Part shown: positions 62,384 through 64,000 of the stretch, piece by piece
Layout of the letters: every line of letters starts with the position of its first letter
Numbering within the stretch: position 1 is the first letter of the stretch
Assembly: GCA_963823045.1 (NCBI GenBank)
Contig: CAWGKA010000012.1
Span: 186,001-250,000, forward strand
Source of the DNA: JADLGL01 sp963823045
GTDB lineage: Bacteria; Pseudomonadota; Alphaproteobacteria; Rhizobiales; Kaistiaceae
Reading direction: 5' to 3'
DNA length: 64,000 nt
The notes under the pieces: model-generated
Seen by the model: only the letters and a program-made list of their open reading frames with translations
Told to the model about the DNA's origin: nothing
Databases searched by the model: none
Program-made: the position numbers and the translations under genes

Positions 62384-64000
62384 TCGTGGCGCCCCAGCGA
62401 ACCAAGCAGCCAGTGAGTCGAAACAGCAAGCAATGTGCATAGGGCGAGCAGCAGGCCGCCATAGACGACTACGTTTTTCGACAGCCAGTTGGTCGCGACC
62501 AGCCGTTCATTGATGACGGAATTGGGACCTGTGACGATGACGTCGGCGCCCGGGAGCGGGACGACGGTCACGACGCCGGTTTGCGGCCGGTAGGCCACGA
62601 GTTGTCCGGAGACGCCATGCCAGCGATCGGGCGTGAGCAGCAACTCGGTGTTGGCCTGCAGTGCCTCGGCGGTGGGTGCCATCAGCACGGTCCAACTCGT
62701 CTCGTCGCCGGCAGGCGGCGACTGCGCAAGGATCAGCCCAGCATCGTCGGGCGGGGTGTATTTCAGGGTCCGCGCGGCGCCGAAGCGGAAGCTGGAGAAA
62801 GTGAAGTCGAACGTGCGGTTCAGCCATTCCTGGAAGGAGCTGACCTGACCCTGCCAGCCGCCACCTCCCGAGAGAGCATCGCGCCAGCGGTTGAAAACGT
62901 CCTGCGTATCCGATCCGGTCGTCGTATCGGCGACGGGATCGACCAGCAGCCCTTGGTTCTGCCAGGCGGTCAGGGAGGCGCTGCTGATGCCGACCTGCGT
63001 TGCGATGCCGGCCGGCAGTTGGGAAGCCGCCCCGACATAAAGGCCGAACGGCGTCCGGCTGTTGGTCGACGTGCTGATGGGGAAGGCCGTACCGGCGAGT
63101 GCGGTGATCTTGCCAACGAACGTCGCGGCGGCCGACAAAGTCTCAGGCGTCGCGTCGCCCAGAGCGACGGTCAGCGCCACTCCCGGCGTCGCGAGCGGGA
63201 AACCGGTCCCGGCCAACGCCGAAAGGTCCGGGAGCTGCACCGCATGCCCAAAGTCCGGCACCGTGAACTCGCTTGTGTCGAAAAGCACGAAGCGGCGCGA
63301 CGTCGACCCGGTGGAACCCGGCAGGCAAACGAGGTCGGCCTGGTTTGATACGATTGCCTCGATGGAGACCGTGTTGACGCCGGAGCGAAAATTGCGGAGC
63401 GGCACCTCGATCTTGAGGTGGCGCAGGATACCGCCGCCGCCATTGGTCAGGGGCGTGGTCGCCGCGATCTCACCATTGACATAGACGTCAACCTCGCTGC
63501 CGGGGAGAAGGTTGGGCGCGTAGGCCGCATCGAGGTAGAGGTTGGCATATCCGTATGCCTGCGCGTAGAGGTCGGACGGCATTGCCACCTGAAACGAGAC
63601 GCGGAAAAGCCGGCCGGTGAACTCGGTCGTCGGCACGCCGAGCGCATTGAGGCTGATCGACGTGCTACCGTCGATCACCGGCACCTCAGGAAGGTGCCAT
63701 GCCGCCGTCTGAAGGCTAGACGGCCCCTGCTCGGCCAGCGTCCGTTGCAGCGGCGCGGCGAGGGCTTCCACCGAAGCGGCCACGTCAGCCCAGCTGGCGC
63801 CGGAGATGACGAGGACGGGAGATGCGCTGTCTGCGAGGAAGCTGACCCCAGTTCGTGCGGCCGGATGGCCGAGTAGGGATTCGACATCCTCGCTCGTGCC
63901 GAGGACGACCGTGAGCACCCCGGGACCAGACATTTCGGGGTTCGCCTGCGACACATGCACGACCATTTCAGGCGTGCGGAGTTGCAGCGAGAGATATTGC
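62380..64000 (-). CDS. bcsB: Cellulose synthase regulatory subunit BcsB, partial (start beyond the window)
   Basis: Periplasmic, membrane-anchored partner of the BcsA cellulose synthase. The frame is open to the right edge, so the N-terminus is missing. Visible are the jelly-roll/carbohydrate-binding parts LYRVSF-like GRLFRVSFQVAMPSDLYAQA, YGYANLYLDAAYAPNLLPGS and DVYVNGEIAATTPL, the flavodoxin-like part, and a C-terminal membrane anchor (VVVYGGLLLALCTLLAVST) with GRHE at the end. This anchor interacts with BcsA in the known structure. bcsA should lie just beyond 64000 upstream. The operon order bcsB-bcsZ-TPR is continuous on this strand with overlapping ends. Confidence 0.88.
   Translation of the reverse strand, partial: QYLSLQLRTPEMVVHVSQANPEMSGPGVLTVVLGTSEDVESLLGHPAARTGVSFLADSASPVLVISGASWADVAASVEALAAPLQRTLAEQGPSSLQTAAWHLPEVPVIDGSTSISLNALGVPTTEFTGRLFRVSFQVAMPSDLYAQAYGYANLYLDAAYAPNLLPGSEVDVYVNGEIAATTPLTNGGGGILRHLKIEVPLRNFRSGVNTVSIEAIVSNQADLVCLPGSTGSTSRRFVLFDTSEFTVPDFGHAVQLPDLSALAGTGFPLATPGVALTVALGDATPETLSAAATFVGKITALAGTAFPISTSTNSRTPFGLYVGAASQLPAGIATQVGISSASLTAWQNQGLLVDPVADTTTGSDTQDVFNRWRDALSGGGGWQGQVSSFQEWLNRTFDFTFSSFRFGAARTLKYTPPDDAGLILAQSPPAGDETSWTVLMAPTAEALQANTELLLTPDRWHGVSGQLVAYRPQTGVVTVVPLPGADVIVTGPNSVINERLVATNWLSKNVVVYGGLLLALCTLLAVSTHWLLGSLGRHE

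Noticed and set aside
1..64000. CRISPR array, rRNA, complete insertion sequence or prophage
   Set aside because: No regular repeats, rRNA sequence, transposase, integrase or phage structural genes were seen.

Overview
The window is a 64 kb GC-rich chromosomal segment of an alphaproteobacterium, most probably of the order Hyphomicrobiales (Rhizobiales). The basis is a haem-type FixL with FixJ and a FixK-like Crp/Fnr regulator, an agl-type alpha-glucoside transport operon like that of Sinorhizobium, TTGA-N6-TCAA (FNR/FixK) boxes, and a bcsB-bcsZ-TPR cellulose cluster. One tRNA gene (Arg, anticodon CCU) is present. No rRNA, CRISPR array or complete insertion sequence was seen.

Region 1 (1-19.3 kb) reads as an oxygen-limitation block: a VIT1/CCC1 metal transporter, a P-type cation ATPase, a flavodoxin, a FixK-like regulator divergent from fixL-fixJ, and a small receiver protein behind a perfect FixK box. 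PEP synthase (own FixK box), a Ca2+/Na+ antiporter and a LOG-family protein follow, then GlgX, transaldolase, glucan phosphorylase and phosphoketolase. With acetate kinase at 36 kb these would carry glycogen carbon to acetyl-phosphate and acetate with ATP gain, under FixLJ/FixK control.

Region 2 (19.3-24 kb) holds a cytochrome b561 and a GT61 glycosyltransferase, then a scar of broken genes: a LysR remnant without its DNA-binding domain, and an HPP-CBS gene split by about 1.25 kb of unrelated DNA. The scar abuts the 3' end of tRNA-Arg(CCU), a typical integration position.

Region 3 (24-34 kb) holds two secreted proteins of unknown function, an ABC-2 exporter resembling actinobacterial ones, an SRAP protein, an FkbM methyltransferase, a thioredoxin-CcdA pair, and a LysR regulator divergent from an unrecognised four-gene operon (two GNAT-type proteins, a cysteine-hydrolase-fold protein with an altered active site, a small protein).

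Region 4 (33.8-44.7 kb) is dense in single-base frame disruptions: alpha/beta hydrolase, small protein, acetate kinase, TetR, AglE, AglF, AglG and a GH1 beta-glucosidase. Joined reading frames keep the family motifs, so this is either recent decay or locally poor base accuracy. The agl operon ends with an intact ATPase (AglK) and a GH13 alpha-glucosidase.

Region 5 (46.4-59.1 kb), after an SDR-family gene, is a bidirectional catabolic locus. A six-gene leftward operon (BMP-type nucleoside-like ABC importer, Rieske oxygenase, BASS transporter) diverges from a rightward set (cysteine hydrolase, amidase, TetR, gamma-glutamyltransferase-family protein). A shared 15-bp motif precedes both the cysteine hydrolase and the gamma-glutamyltransferase genes. 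The substrate is unknown; this is the best candidate here for an undescribed pathway.

Region 6 (59.2-64 kb) is the end of a cellulose operon on the minus strand: bcsB (running off the right edge), bcsZ (GH8) and a TPR protein.
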